From the NCBI GenBank assembly GCA_964486935.1, contig CAZAPG010000026.1, positions 23,540-87,539 on the forward strand: 64,000 nucleotides of DNA, written 5' to 3'. Positions within the stretch are counted from its first letter, which is position 1. Every line of letters begins with the position of its first letter. A program made the translations under genes and the position numbers. Under the pieces are notes generated by a model, which made no database searches, had not been told where the DNA came from, and was given only the letters and a program-made list of their open reading frames with translations. This stretch comes from CAZAPG01 sp964486935. GTDB taxonomy: Bacteria > Chloroflexota > Anaerolineae > 4572-78 > J111. Shown here one piece after another: positions 8,020-16,892 of the stretch.

Positions 8020-10452
8020 ATGAGAACTATGACAACACGCGCTCTGGCTTTTTGGATAGGTTTATTTTTATTTTCGGTCTACCTGCTCACCTTCTCCGGT
8101 AAGCTCCACGTTATGGACGAGTTTGTGGGCTTTGCGGTAGGCAATAACTGGGTGCAGCACGGCCGGCCCGATGTGAATCAGTTTATCTGGACCAACCACT
8201 GGCATACAACCCCGCCCGGCATCTGGGGCCGGGATGATAATCTGTATACCAAAAAAGCGCCGGGTATCTCGCTGGCCGCCGCGCCGCTCATCTGGTTGGG
8301 GCATACCCTGCCGCAGCTCAATGCCGTTCATCTTGGCCTGCTCGCTACTGCCATTGTGACGGCGCTCACCGGCAGCCTGCTGGTCATTTGGCTGGTTGAC
8401 ATGCAAATTTCGCCCGTTTTGGCCGGTCTGACCGCCCTGACCTACGGGCTGTGTACAATTGCGCCGGTTTACGCCCGCCTGCTGTGGGAGCACGCGGTTA
8501 TGGCCCTGCTGTTTCTGGCGGCAATTTGGGCTATCCATCGCGCTATCTACAACGCCCGTAACCGGCACGCCTGGACCTGGATACTGCTTTGCGGCGTGTC
8601 GGCGGCGACGGCGCTGGCCATGCGCTTTGAAGCGGCGCTGGCCGTTGCTATATTTGGCGCGTTCATTTTTTTTTACGCGCCTCCGGCGCTATCGCCCGGC
8701 AACCCGCTCCAGTTTCTAAAAAACAAGACTCGCTGGTTGTGGCTGGCAATTTACACGGTAATCCCTTTTGCCACCAGTTTGTGGCTGCTCTATTTCAACT
8801 TTGCTCGCTTTGGCAGCGTCAGTGAAACGGGCTACAACCGTGAGATTTTATTTTCCAAACCCTGGGAGGGCGCAATTGGCCTGCTGGTTAGCCCCAGTAC
8901 CGGCCTGTTTATTTACGCGCCGCTGATGGCGCTGCTGTTTGTAGGGCTGCCCCCGGCCTGGCGGCGATTGCCCCGCCCTTACCTGTGGCTCATCTGGGGG
9001 CTGACCCTTTTTTACTGGCTATTCTATGGGTCATGGTTTTCCTGGGGGAGCACCTGGGTCTGGGGGCCGCGCTTTTTACTGCACACCCTGCCGCTGCTCA
9101 TGCTTTTTGTGGCCTATGCTCTGGCGCTGATTGCCAGAATATCAGCAGACACCCCCCGGCGGCTGGCCTGGCTGGGCGTTGGGCTGCTGGCCCTGGCCGG
9201 ATTTGTCATCAACTTTTTGGGCATTGTGGTCGATTTAAACGAGCATTTTCTGCGCCTGGGGCGCAACGATAATTTTGTTTTTAATTGGGCCGCATTTCCC
9301 CCGTTGGGGCACTGGCGCATTCTGCAAGAAGGCTTAACCGACATTATCTGGCTGCAACCGCAGCCGGATGGATTTCAAATTGAGTGGTCGGTGTTGGCCC
9401 CGGCCCTGATTTTAGTGATGCTGGCCGGCGCCGGGTTAACGGTCATCTTTCTGGGTATTGCAGTTATTAAAAACGACTCTCTGGAAAACAACTACGCAAT
9501 ACCCAATAGGCGGTATATCATACGTCTTGCCTGCCAACCTTTGGTATTTTTAGTTATGTTAGGGGTAACATTATGGCTCATTTACCAGATGATGCTGGGC
9601 GCGGCCCGCGTCTCGCTGGCTACCGCTCAGGCTCAAGCCGACGCGCCCCTGCTGAATACGCTCCGGGCGCAGGCCGGCCCACGCGACGCGCTGCATATTG
9701 CCATGCCGCCCTTTGGCGATGTGCAGGAGCTATCCACCCACATGATGGCCTATCTTGACCGGCCTCTCCCCACCTACGCCTGGATCGAGAGCGAACCCCG
9801 CGCCATTCAACCCGAAGAACGAGAGCGAATCTGGCGGGCAACGCTGGCTCAATCCGATAGAGTCTGGCTGTTTGAACGCTGGCTCACCCAGGCCGACCCG
9901 CTCAGCGTGTCGGCGGCTCGCCTGAACCAACTGGCCTTCCCGGTTGCAGAATATTGGTTTGACCAGAGCGGCAAACTGACCCTGTACGCCCTGCCTCAGT
10001 TGCCGGCTAATGCGCCTGCCGCGCCACTGAATGTGCCGTTTGCCGGGGGCATAACCCTGGTAGATTTTGCCGTACTCGACAATCCCGTAATGGCCGGTCA
10101 GGTGTTGAAGGTGCGTTTAACCTGGCGGGCCGCTGGCGCGGATAATCAGGAAAGCTTGCCGTCGGGCGGGGTGGTTGGTTTTGCGCATCTGATTAACAAC
10201 GAGTCGGGTCAAAATGCCGCCCAGCAAGACCGGTTATTGCTAGATTTGCAGCGCCCTGGCCAGTCGCCATTGTTGCCGGGGCAAACCGTAACCCAGGGGT
10301 ATGGCCTGCGCCTTCCCCCGGATTTGCCGCCGGGCAATTATCCGCTGCTAGCCGGGTTGTACTTATCCGGCAGCAGTCAGCGTTTGTCCCGCGCCGATGC
10401 CAGCCCCGATGATTTTTTGTACCTGACCGATATCCGGGTTGAAGGAAAATAA
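8020..10452 (+). CDS. Large GT-C type membrane glycosyltransferase (GT39/PMT-like)
   Basis: Polytopic membrane protein of 810 aa, about 11-12 hydrophobic segments up to residue ~540, then a soluble C-terminal half. The first extracytoplasmic loop has an acidic pair (HVMDEFVGFAVG), the position where GT-C enzymes place their catalytic Asp-Glu. This class transfers sugars from a polyprenyl-phosphate donor to protein, lipid or glycan outside the membrane; donor and acceptor cannot be read. The C-terminal ~270 residues look like a beta-rich extracytoplasmic domain. It resembles the 809-aa protein at 29408-31837 in size and layout. It ends in a terminator stem that overlaps its stop codon. Confidence 0.75.
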   Translation: MRTMTTRALAFWIGLFLFSVYLLTFSGKLHVMDEFVGFAVGNNWVQHGRPDVNQFIWTNHWHTTPPGIWGRDDNLYTKKAPGISLAAAPLIWLGHTLPQLNAVHLGLLATAIVTALTGSLLVIWLVDMQISPVLAGLTALTYGLCTIAPVYARLLWEHAVMALLFLAAIWAIHRAIYNARNRHAWTWILLCGVSAATALAMRFEAALAVAIFGAFIFFYAPPALSPGNPLQFLKNKTRWLWLAIYTVIPFATSLWLLYFNFARFGSVSETGYNREILFSKPWEGAIGLLVSPSTGLFIYAPLMALLFVGLPPAWRRLPRPYLWLIWGLTLFYWLFYGSWFSWGSTWVWGPRFLLHTLPLLMLFVAYALALIARISADTPRRLAWLGVGLLALAGFVINFLGIVVDLNEHFLRLGRNDNFVFNWAAFPPLGHWRILQEGLTDIIWLQPQPDGFQIEWSVLAPALILVMLAGAGLTVIFLGIAVIKNDSLENNYAIPNRRYIIRLACQPLVFLVMLGVTLWLIYQMMLGAARVSLATAQAQADAPLLNTLRAQAGPRDALHIAMPPFGDVQELSTHMMAYLDRPLPTYAWIESEPRAIQPEERERIWRATLAQSDRVWLFERWLTQADPLSVSAARLNQLAFPVAEYWFDQSGKLTLYALPQLPANAPAAPLNVPFAGGITLVDFAVLDNPVMAGQVLKVRLTWRAAGADNQESLPSGGVVGFAHLINNESGQNAAQQDRLLLDLQRPGQSPLLPGQTVTQGYGLRLPPDLPPGNYPLLAGLYLSGSSQRLSRADASPDDFLYLTDIRVEGK

Positions 10453-10488
10453 AAAACAGCAGCCTGTGGCAGATGGCTGCTGTTTTTT
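10451..10488. terminator. Bidirectional terminator between convergent genes
   Basis: A perfect 14-bp stem, AAAAAACAGCAGCC (10451-10464) / GGCTGCTGTTTTTT (10475-10488), with a 10-nt loop. T-runs flank it on both strands, so it can stop the GT-C gene (+) and the ABC ATPase gene (-). Its left arm overlaps the stop codon of the plus-strand gene. Confidence 0.92.
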
Positions 10489-10511
10489 GGGCAAACGATT
10501 AGCCGGTCAAC

Positions 10512-11255
10512 TTAATGCAAAATCTGGCTCAAGAATAGCTTGGTGCGTTCGTGTTCGGGGTTGTCAAAGAATATGTCGGGTGTTTTTTCCTCAACAATGT
10601 TGCCCTGGTCAAAAAAGATTACCCGGTCGGCCACATTGCGGGCAAAGCCCATTTCGTGGGTTACGGCCATAATGGTCATTCCAGATTCGGCCAGCTCTTG
10701 CATGGCGTCGAGAACTTCTTTAATCATTTCCGGGTCGAGCGCGCTGGTTGGTTCGTCGAACAGCATAATTTTGGGCTGCATAGCCAGGGCGCGGGCAATA
10801 GCCACCCGCTGCTGTTGCCCCCCGGAAAGCTGGCCGGGATATTTGTGGGCCTGCTCTGGAATTTTAACCCGGGTTAGCTGCTCCATTGCTACCTCTTCGG
10901 CCCGCTCACGCGACCATTTGCGCACGTGAATGGGGGCCAGGGTGACATTTTGCAGCACGGTTAAATGGGGAAACAGGTTAAATTGTTGAAAGACCATCCC
11001 CACTTCTCGCCGAATTTCCTGAATATTGCGCAGGTCGTTGTTGAGTTCTGTGCCGTCAACAATAATCTGGCCGCGCTGGTGTTCCTCTAAACGGTTGATG
11101 GTGCGAATCCAGGTGGATTTGCCGGAGCCTGAAGGGCCAATGATGACCACCACCTCGCCCTCTTTAACGGTGGTGGTTACGCCTTTGAGTACGTGAAAAT
11201 CTCCAAACCATTTGTGAACATCGTTGCAGATAATTATTTCTTTGCCTAACGCCAT
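10512..11255 (-). CDS. Polar amino acid ABC transporter ATP-binding protein
   Basis: ATPase subunit of a polar amino acid importer (GlnQ/AapP/BztD type) on the inner face of the membrane. Walker A GPSGSGKST, Q-loop VFQQFNLFPHLTV, signature LSGGQQQRVAIARAL, Walker B IMLFDEPTSALDPE and the switch His in AVTHEMGFA are all present. Length 247 aa is normal. The start is set by the leader CGGAGGAG just upstream (11265-11277), a variant of the leader found before several minus-strand genes here. It lies about 110 nt after the permease gene and is probably cotranscribed with it. Confidence 0.93.
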   Translation of the reverse strand: MALGKEIIICNDVHKWFGDFHVLKGVTTTVKEGEVVVIIGPSGSGKSTWIRTINRLEEHQRGQIIVDGTELNNDLRNIQEIRREVGMVFQQFNLFPHLTVLQNVTLAPIHVRKWSRERAEEVAMEQLTRVKIPEQAHKYPGQLSGGQQQRVAIARALAMQPKIMLFDEPTSALDPEMIKEVLDAMQELAESGMTIMAVTHEMGFARNVADRVIFFDQGNIVEEKTPDIFFDNPEHERTKLFLSQILH

Positions 11256-11364
11256 AGTCAGGTTCTCCTCCGAAAATGAATTTGAGAAGCGGGGGGCCTG
11301 GGGATGGTTCCCCCAAATCCCATTTTTGTCATCGGTGGCGCGCTAACGCCCGCGACGACTCCTC

Positions 11365-13014
11365 TTAATATTTACCAACGCCAAGATTTCGCTCCAGCCG
11401 CTGGCTGGCTCTGGACATTGAAAAGGCAAATACCCAGTAAACCAGGGCCACAAAAGCGTAAGTTTCTTGCTGCAAACCCAGCCAATCGGGTTGAGCCACC
11501 ACTACCTGAGAAATTTTGAGCAGGTCAAACAGGCCAACAATTGCCACCAGCGAGGTGTCCTTAAACAAACTAATAAACTGGCCCACAATGGCCGGAATGA
11601 CCAGCCGCAGGGCCTGCGGCAAAATAATCAGCCGGGTAGATTGCCAGCCGCTCAGGCCAACGGCCATGGCGGCTTCGTATTGCCCGTTGGGGATGGCTTG
11701 CAGGCCGCCGCGCACATTTTCGGCCATGTAGGCGGCGCTGAATAAAATAATGCCCACGACCACCCGCAGCAAATTATTGATTTCGACTTCTCTGGGCAAA
11801 AAGAGGGGGAGCATGACATTGGCCATAAAGAGCACCGTAATCAAGGGTACGCCGCGAATCAGTTCGATATAGAGAATAGAGAAGGTTTTGATCATGTTCC
11901 CTTGCAGGAAATAACCAACAGCCCAAAAAGCGCCTACAATCAATACAAACTGTAGCAGGGCATAGGTGGTAGGTGATAAAGTCACCACCCACACCGGCGG
12001 GTCCCGGAACAGGAGCGGAACATTTAACGTAATCTCGCTATCGGGGTAGCCGCCAAAGCCCCAGTAAAGCAACATCAGTGCGGCTCCCCAAACCCACAGA
12101 AAGGGCACGCCACGCACCTGGCTGCGTCGCCCCAGGGCCATCAACACGCCGATGGGAAATGACACTACAATCCCCACTACTGTGAGAATAACCGTTAGCA
12201 TAAATCCGCCCCAGCGCGTGGTGGGCACTTCCTGCAGGGGGCCGGTTTCTACCCCGGCCTGCCCTCTGAGCACAAAGAAGATGACCACGAACGAGGCCAG
12301 CCAGGCCCAGGTAATTGCCTTGCGAAACCGTTTGAGCGGCGAGCCAAAGCCCCAGGCCCCGATGCTTAAAACAGATAATGCCAGCACAATGCCCAAAGAT
12401 AACCAGACTCGCCAGATGACTTCTTCTTTGCCGGCCACTACATAGCGGCCAATCGAAAATAGCTGTCCGTTGGCCGGTATTACTCCCCAAATTGCGCCGG
12501 GGGTTACTTCCTTGAGCAGCGCCACCGCCTGCGGGTCAGACCGAAATTCAGCGCCAAACACGGCCCATGAAAGTAGCCCGCGAACGGCAAAGATAATGAT
12601 AATAGTTAACAGCAGGGTGGTAAGCGCGCCAAACGCGCCGCTATATAAGCTGTCTTTAAGCCATTGCGTAGGACCGGGCCAATGGTGCCGGGCCGCGCTG
12701 TAAATTACAGCCGCTGCGCCAATAATCCACAAAATCAAAATAACCGAGGTTAGCAGCGCTCCATTAGTGATGAACAAAATAAAATTACCCAGGGCGGTTG
12801 GCTGTCCATTGGGGGCAAGGTTGAAAGACAGGCTGACCGGTTCGGCCGTAAACGCAGCCCGAATAATCAGCAGATTGGCCATAATTAAAACAAGGGCAAA
12901 GATAGTGTTCCAGGTGTTGTTAAAAACCGTGGTTTTTAACCAGGTGCCAACATCTAAATCAAATTTTGGGCCAGCGAGGGCGCCGGTCTCTTTAGTTTGT
13001 GAAATTGTTGTCAT
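11365..13014 (-). CDS. Polar amino acid ABC transporter permease, long AapM/BztC-like form
   Basis: Inner-membrane permease of 549 aa, about twice the length of simple HisM-type permeases. The C-terminal ~220 residues carry the permease domain with the ATPase-contacting EAA-type loop (GGLQAIPNGQYEAAMAVGLS), preceded by PRE-like and TM segments. The N-terminal half adds several extra hydrophobic helices, as in AapM/BztC. In those systems a second long permease and a binding protein are encoded alongside; neither is found next to this gene, so a complete importer must use partners from elsewhere. The ATG follows a weak GGAG. Confidence 0.88.
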   Translation of the reverse strand: MTTISQTKETGALAGPKFDLDVGTWLKTTVFNNTWNTIFALVLIMANLLIIRAAFTAEPVSLSFNLAPNGQPTALGNFILFITNGALLTSVILILWIIGAAAVIYSAARHHWPGPTQWLKDSLYSGAFGALTTLLLTIIIIFAVRGLLSWAVFGAEFRSDPQAVALLKEVTPGAIWGVIPANGQLFSIGRYVVAGKEEVIWRVWLSLGIVLALSVLSIGAWGFGSPLKRFRKAITWAWLASFVVIFFVLRGQAGVETGPLQEVPTTRWGGFMLTVILTVVGIVVSFPIGVLMALGRRSQVRGVPFLWVWGAALMLLYWGFGGYPDSEITLNVPLLFRDPPVWVVTLSPTTYALLQFVLIVGAFWAVGYFLQGNMIKTFSILYIELIRGVPLITVLFMANVMLPLFLPREVEINNLLRVVVGIILFSAAYMAENVRGGLQAIPNGQYEAAMAVGLSGWQSTRLIILPQALRLVIPAIVGQFISLFKDTSLVAIVGLFDLLKISQVVVAQPDWLGLQQETYAFVALVYWVFAFSMSRASQRLERNLGVGKY

Positions 13015-13110
13015 AATCTAACGCTCCGCCCGGGTAGTTTTGCTGCGTTAACTTTATGGAGGATATATATTTGATTTTGACTGAAAGTGGGTTTAACCGT
13101 GGGATGCCCA

Positions 13111-13139
13111 ATTTTACAGTACTTTGCCAATATGCACAA
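13111..13139 (-). promoter_or_regulatory. Candidate promoter for the amino acid permease gene
   Basis: On the minus strand, TTGTGC (13139-13134), a 17-nt spacer and TAAAAT (13116-13111), about 100 nt before the start codon. The -35 matches the consensus at only four of six positions. Confidence 0.4.
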
Positions 13140-13204
13140 GTGGGCTGTCAAAGTAAGGCTATTTTAAATTGTTTGGGTGGCCGGGAGAGGATTGGGCAGC
13201 CGCA

Positions 13205-14845
13205 TTACAGGCCGCTCAGCATACGGTCGGCAATGAGTTTAACCGGCGGCGAGCCGTAGCTCAACAACTTGTCGTGAAAGGCTTTCAGACTGTAGTTTGA
13301 CCCTTGCTGAATGCGCCACTTTTCGCGCAGCGCCTGAATCTGGGTTTTGCCCACCAGATAAGACGAGGGATAGGTGGGGTTGCGATGCCCGGTGTAGCGC
13401 CGCACTTCGCCTTCGGCCATGTGGGGGTCAAGGCTGACTTCTTCGACCAGCATTTTTACGGCTTCGTCAAAGCTCAAGTTGCGGGTGTGCAGCCCGCTGT
13501 CAACCACCACCCGCACCGAGCGCCATAGCGCGTTGCGCAGTTTGAACAGCATCACCGGCGGCTCGTGGATGAAGCCGGTTTCTTCAAATAAATCCTCGGT
13601 GTAGAGGCCCCAACCCTCTACAAAAACAGGGCTGCTAAAATAGCGGCGCATGGGTGAGTTGTCTGTAACCAGTTTGTGGTGAACTTTTTGCAGGTGATGG
13701 CCGGGGTAAATTTCGTGCAGGGCAATGGAGCGGGCAAAGGCGTAGCAATTATCGCGCATGTGCTGCTTCTGCCGTTCGGGCAGCGCGTCGGGGTCCAGCG
13801 GGGTGATGAGCCACTCGCTTTCCAGGCCGGGTTCAAAGGGGGGCGTGGTACCCATCACCGCAATGGGCAGGCTGGCCCGCAGATAAACCGGCAGCCAGAC
13901 CATATGGCACACTTCGCCTTCGGGGATGGTGATTAAATCCTGATCCAGGCAATGCTCGCGGGCCAGCATCATCTCGTGGCCGTAGGAGTCTTTGAAGGCT
14001 TCCGGCCGGGGATGGTCTTCCTTCACCCGGTTGATTTGCTCAAGCCAGGAGCGGTTGGGGTCAACCTGCCGGGCGTAGCTGTCCAGCCGCTCTTTATCTT
14101 TGGCTACCTCTTCCAGTCCAAACTCATACAGCGATTTATGGTCAAAATCCACTCGATGATATTCTTGCAGCAAGAAATCAAAGTGGTCCGACCCGCAGGC
14201 AAAGTGACCGGCGGCCCGGCTGTGAAGCTCTTTGAGAAAGCCGGTAAATTCCGCCAGCGCCGCCTTTAGGGCGTTGTTCGCTTCCGCCAAATCATTTTGC
14301 AGCGAGCCGGGCAGGGTGGCGGCAAAGCCGGGGATGGCCTCATCCAGAAACTGGCCCAGCCCTTTGGCCCCAATCAGCCCCATTTCCACATAGATGGGCG
14401 GGGCCTGGATTGTCAAATTATTTTGAGCGGTTTGCAGATAGGCCGGGGCTTGCTTAAGCCGAGATAGCAAATTGCTGCCTCGCTCTTCGGCGGGGGCAAA
14501 GTTGCGCCGCATCAGGTTGGAGAAGGCGCCGCCCAGCCGCTCCAGATACCAGTAGGGCGCGCGCTGGCAGATGCGTAAATCCTCGTGCTGGCGCAGGCTG
14601 GTTTTCAGGTCGATGAGGGCCACGTCCAGGTCCATGCGGGCGTCGGGGTCGAGCGGCGCGGGGTCGATGGCCTCGAAGCGGCGCAGAAAATCGCGCCGTT
14701 TGGCTACTTTTTCTTCAACGGCCTCCGGGCTAAAATCGCCCAGCATGTGGTCGTACCGGTGCATCCCCAGTTGGGTTGCGCCAATGGGGTTTGACTCGAA
14801 GGCAAAGGCCAGATATTCATCAATGAGGGTTGACAGGTGGGTCAT
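13205..14845 (-). CDS. DUF885-family protein, putative metallopeptidase
   Basis: Cytoplasmic protein of 546 aa in the DUF885 family. The hallmark HEIYPGHHLQ lies near residues 375-384 and resembles a zinc-binding HEXXH-type site; peptidase activity is inferred for the family and not shown here. No signal peptide is seen. The start is decided by the shared leader ATTTTCAGAGGAG ending 7 nt before the ATG. It lies about 125 nt behind a dipeptide-type ABC permease pair on the same strand, separated by a 23-bp-arm hairpin; a role in hydrolysing imported peptides would fit this position. Confidence 0.82.
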   Translation of the reverse strand: MTHLSTLIDEYLAFAFESNPIGATQLGMHRYDHMLGDFSPEAVEEKVAKRRDFLRRFEAIDPAPLDPDARMDLDVALIDLKTSLRQHEDLRICQRAPYWYLERLGGAFSNLMRRNFAPAEERGSNLLSRLKQAPAYLQTAQNNLTIQAPPIYVEMGLIGAKGLGQFLDEAIPGFAATLPGSLQNDLAEANNALKAALAEFTGFLKELHSRAAGHFACGSDHFDFLLQEYHRVDFDHKSLYEFGLEEVAKDKERLDSYARQVDPNRSWLEQINRVKEDHPRPEAFKDSYGHEMMLAREHCLDQDLITIPEGEVCHMVWLPVYLRASLPIAVMGTTPPFEPGLESEWLITPLDPDALPERQKQHMRDNCYAFARSIALHEIYPGHHLQKVHHKLVTDNSPMRRYFSSPVFVEGWGLYTEDLFEETGFIHEPPVMLFKLRNALWRSVRVVVDSGLHTRNLSFDEAVKMLVEEVSLDPHMAEGEVRRYTGHRNPTYPSSYLVGKTQIQALREKWRIQQGSNYSLKAFHDKLLSYGSPPVKLIADRMLSGL

Positions 14846-14873
14846 GGTGGTCTCCTCTGAAAATAGACCCCCC

Positions 14874-14920
14874 GCTAACGCGCAACCCTCCCCCTGCCAG
14901 GGGGAGGGTTGCGCGTTAGC
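14874..14920. repeat. Long palindromic hairpin repeat
   Basis: Two 23-nt arms (14874-14896 and 14898-14920) that are exact reverse complements, with the core CCCTCCCCCTG/CAGGGGGAGGG and outer GCTAACGCG/CGCGTTAGC. A related, shorter copy lies at 20831-20853. Both are immediately 5' (in mRNA sense) of the ATTTTCAGAGGAG leader of a minus-strand gene. It could act as an mRNA structure or simply be a dispersed palindromic repeat. Confidence 0.8.
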
Positions 14921-14970
14921 GACGGGTGGGGGCGGAACAAATTTTCATTCCCCGGCAAATGGTTGGCGGA

Positions 14971-15858
14971 TTAGCGCCCGCGCAGCCGGGGGTCGAGAGC
15001 GTCGCGCAGGCCGTCGCCCAAAAAGTTAAAGGCGATGACGGTTAAAAAGATGCCAAGGCCGGGAAAGATGGTGCCCCACCAGGCCTGGCGCATATAATCG
15101 CGGCCCTGGCTGAGCATTGCGCCCCAACTGGGGGTGGGCGGCTGCGCGCCCAGGCCAAGGTAGCTGAGACTGCTTTCAATGAGGATGGCCTGAGCCATAA
15201 ACAGGGTGGCCTGCACAATGATGACGGCCAGCGTGTTGGCCAGCAGATGGCGGGTGATGATGCGGCGGTTGGGCACACCAAGGCAGCGGGCGGCCTCGAC
15301 AAACTCTTTTTCGCGCAGCGACAGAAACTGGCCGCGCACCAGCCGGGCCGTGCCCATCCAACTGGTCAGGCCGATGATGAGCATGGTGTTGAGCAGACTT
15401 GGCCCAAACAGGGCCACAATGGTTAACAGCAAAAACAGGCCGGGGATGGACATTAAAATATCCACAAAGCGCATGAGCGGCCCATCCAGGCGGCGATAGT
15501 AACCGGCCAGCGAGCCGACCAGCACCCCCACCGAAATGAGAATAGTGACCGCCACCACCCCCACCGCCAGCGAAACGCGGGTTCCTACCAGAACGCGGCT
15601 AAAAATATCGCGGCCCCACTGGTCTGTGCCAAACCAATGTTGGAGGCTGGGGGGCTGTAAACTGTTGCGAACGTTTTGCTCGGCGTAATCATAGGGGGCA
15701 ATCGACGGCCCCAGGATAGCCACCAGAATGAGGATGATGACGGCCACCAGCCCGCTTACGGCCAGGCGGTTGCGCCGAAACATCCGCCAGATGCGGACTC
15801 GCTGGGGAATGTGAACGGCCAGCGGGGCCTGGGTTGAGGCGGCGAGTTTGGCCGTCAT
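14971..15858 (-). CDS. Dipeptide/oligopeptide-type ABC transporter permease (DppC-like)
   Basis: Second permease of a peptide- or opine-type importer, inner membrane, six predicted helices. The N-terminal OppC-type segment and the EAA loop (EAARCLGVPNRRIITRHLLA) are clear, as is the C-terminal YLGLGAQPPTPSWGAMLSQG. The chosen ATG (reading MTAKLAAS) is one nucleotide after the stop of the upstream permease and has GGAGG about 9 nt before it; a longer frame from 15921 would overlap that gene and is rejected. 295 aa. No DppD/DppF ATPase genes follow. Confidence 0.92.
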   Translation of the reverse strand: MTAKLAASTQAPLAVHIPQRVRIWRMFRRNRLAVSGLVAVIILILVAILGPSIAPYDYAEQNVRNSLQPPSLQHWFGTDQWGRDIFSRVLVGTRVSLAVGVVAVTILISVGVLVGSLAGYYRRLDGPLMRFVDILMSIPGLFLLLTIVALFGPSLLNTMLIIGLTSWMGTARLVRGQFLSLREKEFVEAARCLGVPNRRIITRHLLANTLAVIIVQATLFMAQAILIESSLSYLGLGAQPPTPSWGAMLSQGRDYMRQAWWGTIFPGLGIFLTVIAFNFLGDGLRDALDPRLRGR

Positions 15859-15859
15859 C

Positions 15860-16828
15860 TCAGGCGGCCTCCTTTTTGCCGTACACAATGCGGGGGTCGG
15901 CAAAGGAGTAGGCAATGTCAACCAGCAGGTTGATGAGCATGATAACAGCAGCAGTGAGCATGGTCAGGGCCATAATGGTGGGGTAGTCTCGCCGCAGAAC
16001 GGCATCGTAGCCCAGGCGGCCCACGCCGGGCCAGGCAAAGATGCTTTCCACAATGATTGAGCCGCCCAGCAGGCGCGGCAGCGATAGGCCGATGATGGTA
16101 ATCATTGGCAGCATGGCATTCTTAAAGGCGTGTCGAAACAGAACGGCCTGTTGCGGCAATCCCTTGGCTTTGGCGGTTGTGATGTAATCTTGCCGGATGA
16201 CTTCTAACATACTTGAGCGCATAAAACGGGCATACAGGGCCATATCGTTGAAGGCCAGCACCAAAGCCGGCATAATCAGGTGGAGTAACGACTCAGGAAA
16301 AGGTTTTTCAATTCCATCACCCACCGAGGGCAGCCAGTTTAACTGCACCGCAAAGAAAAAAATCAGCACCAGGGCAAACCAGAAGTTGGGCATTGATAGC
16401 CCAAAAAAGGCAAATGAAGTTACCAGATTATCCAGGAGCGAATATTGGCGCGTGGCCGAGATGATACCGATGGGAATGGCGATAACTAATGCCAGCGCCA
16501 GCGCCATCAACTGCAAGCGAATGGTGGCCGGCATGCGGCCTCCAATTAGGGAGAGAACCGGCTCGCCGTAGCCGTAGGCAAAACCAAAGTCGCCTTGCAG
16601 GGCGCTGGTTAGCCAACGCCAGTATTGCACATACAGCGGCTGGTCCAGCCCCAGCCGGGCCATTACCCGCTCGCGTATGGCCGGGTCTACCGCGCGGTCG
16701 GGCGGCAGGTAGAATACGGTGGGGTCGCCGGGGGCCAGGTGCAACAATATAAACAGAAACAAGCTTAGACCCAGTAAAAGCGGAATAATGGTCAGGATGC
16801 GCCGGATAATGTAGGCTTGAAGTGACAT
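15860..16828 (-). CDS. Dipeptide/oligopeptide-type ABC transporter permease (DppB-like)
   Basis: First permease of the importer, starting MSLQAYIIRRILTIIPLLLG with the typical DppB N-terminal helix, then LAPGDPTVFYLPPD and an EAA-type loop (TTAKAKGLPQQAVLFRHAFK). 322 aa, six predicted helices. The start at 16828 is preferred over an in-frame upstream ATG because the upstream stretch is not DppB-like and would run through the intergenic stem-loop. It sits between the binding-protein gene and the DppC-like gene on one transcript. Confidence 0.92.
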   Translation of the reverse strand: MSLQAYIIRRILTIIPLLLGLSLFLFILLHLAPGDPTVFYLPPDRAVDPAIRERVMARLGLDQPLYVQYWRWLTSALQGDFGFAYGYGEPVLSLIGGRMPATIRLQLMALALALVIAIPIGIISATRQYSLLDNLVTSFAFFGLSMPNFWFALVLIFFFAVQLNWLPSVGDGIEKPFPESLLHLIMPALVLAFNDMALYARFMRSSMLEVIRQDYITTAKAKGLPQQAVLFRHAFKNAMLPMITIIGLSLPRLLGGSIIVESIFAWPGVGRLGYDAVLRRDYPTIMALTMLTAAVIMLINLLVDIAYSFADPRIVYGKKEAA

Positions 16829-16840
16829 AGATAACCCTGT

Positions 16841-16878
16841 AACAGGGTTGCGAGCAGTTGGTTGCTCGCAACCCTGTT
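16841..16878 (-). other. Stem-loop between binding-protein and permease genes
   Basis: Perfect 16-bp stem AACAGGGTTGCGAGCA (16841-16856) / TGCTCGCAACCCTGTT (16863-16878) with a 6-nt loop and no T-run. A shorter alternative pairing with AACCCTGT at 16833-16840 is possible. Such structures in binding-protein operons usually protect the upstream mRNA and lower permease expression; that role is inferred. Confidence 0.8.
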
Positions 16879-16892
16879 TAGCAAAAATTATT

